In this document: piece by piece, positions 13,976-14,351 of the stretch
Layout of the letters: each line of letters starts with the position of its first letter
Numbering within the stretch: position 1 is the first letter of the stretch
Source: DATFXF01 sp035258565
Lineage (GTDB): Bacteria; Acidobacteriota; Terriglobia; Acidiferrales; UBA7541
DNA length: 14,351 nucleotides
NCBI GenBank assembly: GCA_035258565.1
Contig: DATFXF010000104.1
Span: 1-14,351, forward strand
Direction of reading: 5' to 3'
Notes under the pieces: generated by a model
Databases searched by the model: none
The model's input: only the letters and a program-made list of their open reading frames with translations
Told to the model about the DNA's origin: nothing
Translations under genes and position numbers: made by a program

Positions 13976-14351
13976 GGCGGGCAGGTCGGGTGATCGCCAG
14001 TCCGGCGCCGCTCGGCGCTCGGGCTGGAGGAAAGTCCGGACTCCGTGGTTCGCGGGCCGCAAGCCTGCGGATCGAAGCCCTCCGTCGTCTCAGCAAGTCG
14101 GAGGGGAGGGCAGCGCGCCTGGTAACGCCAGGGGGTCGGGTTCGCGAGGACTCGGCCACGGAAAGTGCCACAGAAAATAGACCGCCGGTGCAGAAGGACC
14201 TCGATGACAAATCGGAGGCAAAACCTCCGTTGCGTCTTTCACAGGTTGGCTGCGCAGGGCAAGGGTGAAACGGTGGGGTAAGAGCCCACCGCTCGGGCGG
14301 AAACGGCCGAGGCACGGAAAACCCCGCGTGGAGCAAGGCCAAATAGGAGGG
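13976..14351 (+). ncRNA. rnpB: RNase P RNA, bacterial type A (5' part, truncated by window end)
   Basis: This is the catalytic RNA of RNase P, which removes 5' leaders from precursor tRNAs. Diagnostic conserved segments appear in the right order. The CR-I core GAGGAAAGTCCGGACTCC is at about 14027-14044. GGTAACGCCAGGGGG lies near 14120, and CCACAGAAAATAGACCGCC at about 14167-14185. A large P12-like hairpin follows, containing ATCGGAGGCAAAACCTCCG. The next core segments are GGGTGAAACGGTGGGGTAAGAG (14264-14285) and the GAGCAAGGCCAAATAGG block at the window end. A GC-rich P3-like hairpin (CCGGCGCCGCTCGGCGC) precedes the CR-I core. The 3' third, including the strand closing P1 and P4 and the GGU loop that pairs with the tRNA CCA end, lies beyond the window. 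The 5' end is set from the promoter, so it may be off by a few bases. Confidence 0.96.

Noticed and set aside
1..14351. CRISPR arrays, tRNA genes, insertion sequences, phage genes
   Set aside because: No regularly spaced repeats, cloverleaf-like sequence, transposase/integrase motifs or phage structural genes were seen on either strand.

Overview
The window looks like chromosomal DNA of a GC-rich, Gram-negative-type bacterium. The best guess is an Acidobacteriota or a related soil lineage. The pointers are the secreted DUF1800/DUF1501 gene pair, a K+-independent H+-pyrophosphatase, GC-rich codon use, and sigma-70-like promoters (TTGACC/TATAAA, TATAAT). This is an inference from gene style, not a marker-gene assignment.

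Layout, left to right. (1) 70-1519, minus strand: a two-gene unit, a ferritin-like protein followed 4 bp later by a monofunctional proline dehydrogenase, with a good promoter at 1569-1598. The 69 bases left of it hold no gene I can support. (2) 1754-5080, plus strand: a two-gene unit for a secreted DUF1800 protein and a Tat-exported DUF1501 protein. (3) 5081-6887: a small island holding one intact gene (an exported YncE-like beta-propeller on the minus strand), flanked by what look like decayed coding fragments. One of these resembles the start of an ECF sigma factor. (4) 6888-9014, minus strand: membrane-bound proton-pumping pyrophosphatase HppA. Its promoter has the same -35 and -10 hexamers and the same spacer length as the ferritin promoter. 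(5) 9252-9851, plus strand: a VTT/DedA-type membrane protein, divergent from hppA. (6) 9607-11830, minus strand: a diacylglycerol/lipid kinase gene followed by a YdjM-type membrane hydrolase gene. The hydrolase frame runs on for about 245 bp antisense into the VTT gene, apparently because of a C5-tract indel. (7) 11919-13937, plus strand: NAD+-dependent DNA ligase LigA, divergent from the lipid kinase. (8) 13976 to the window end, plus strand: the RNase P RNA gene (5' part), with its own promoter directly after ligA.

Most of the window is housekeeping or membrane/energy metabolism: proline oxidation, iron storage, pyrophosphate-driven proton pumping, lipid phosphorylation, DNA ligation and tRNA processing. 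The least understood parts are the DUF1800/DUF1501 secreted pair and the degraded region around the beta-propeller gene. I found no CRISPR array, transposase, phage gene, tRNA or clear defence system, and no convincing new multi-gene system beyond the DUF1800/DUF1501 pair.
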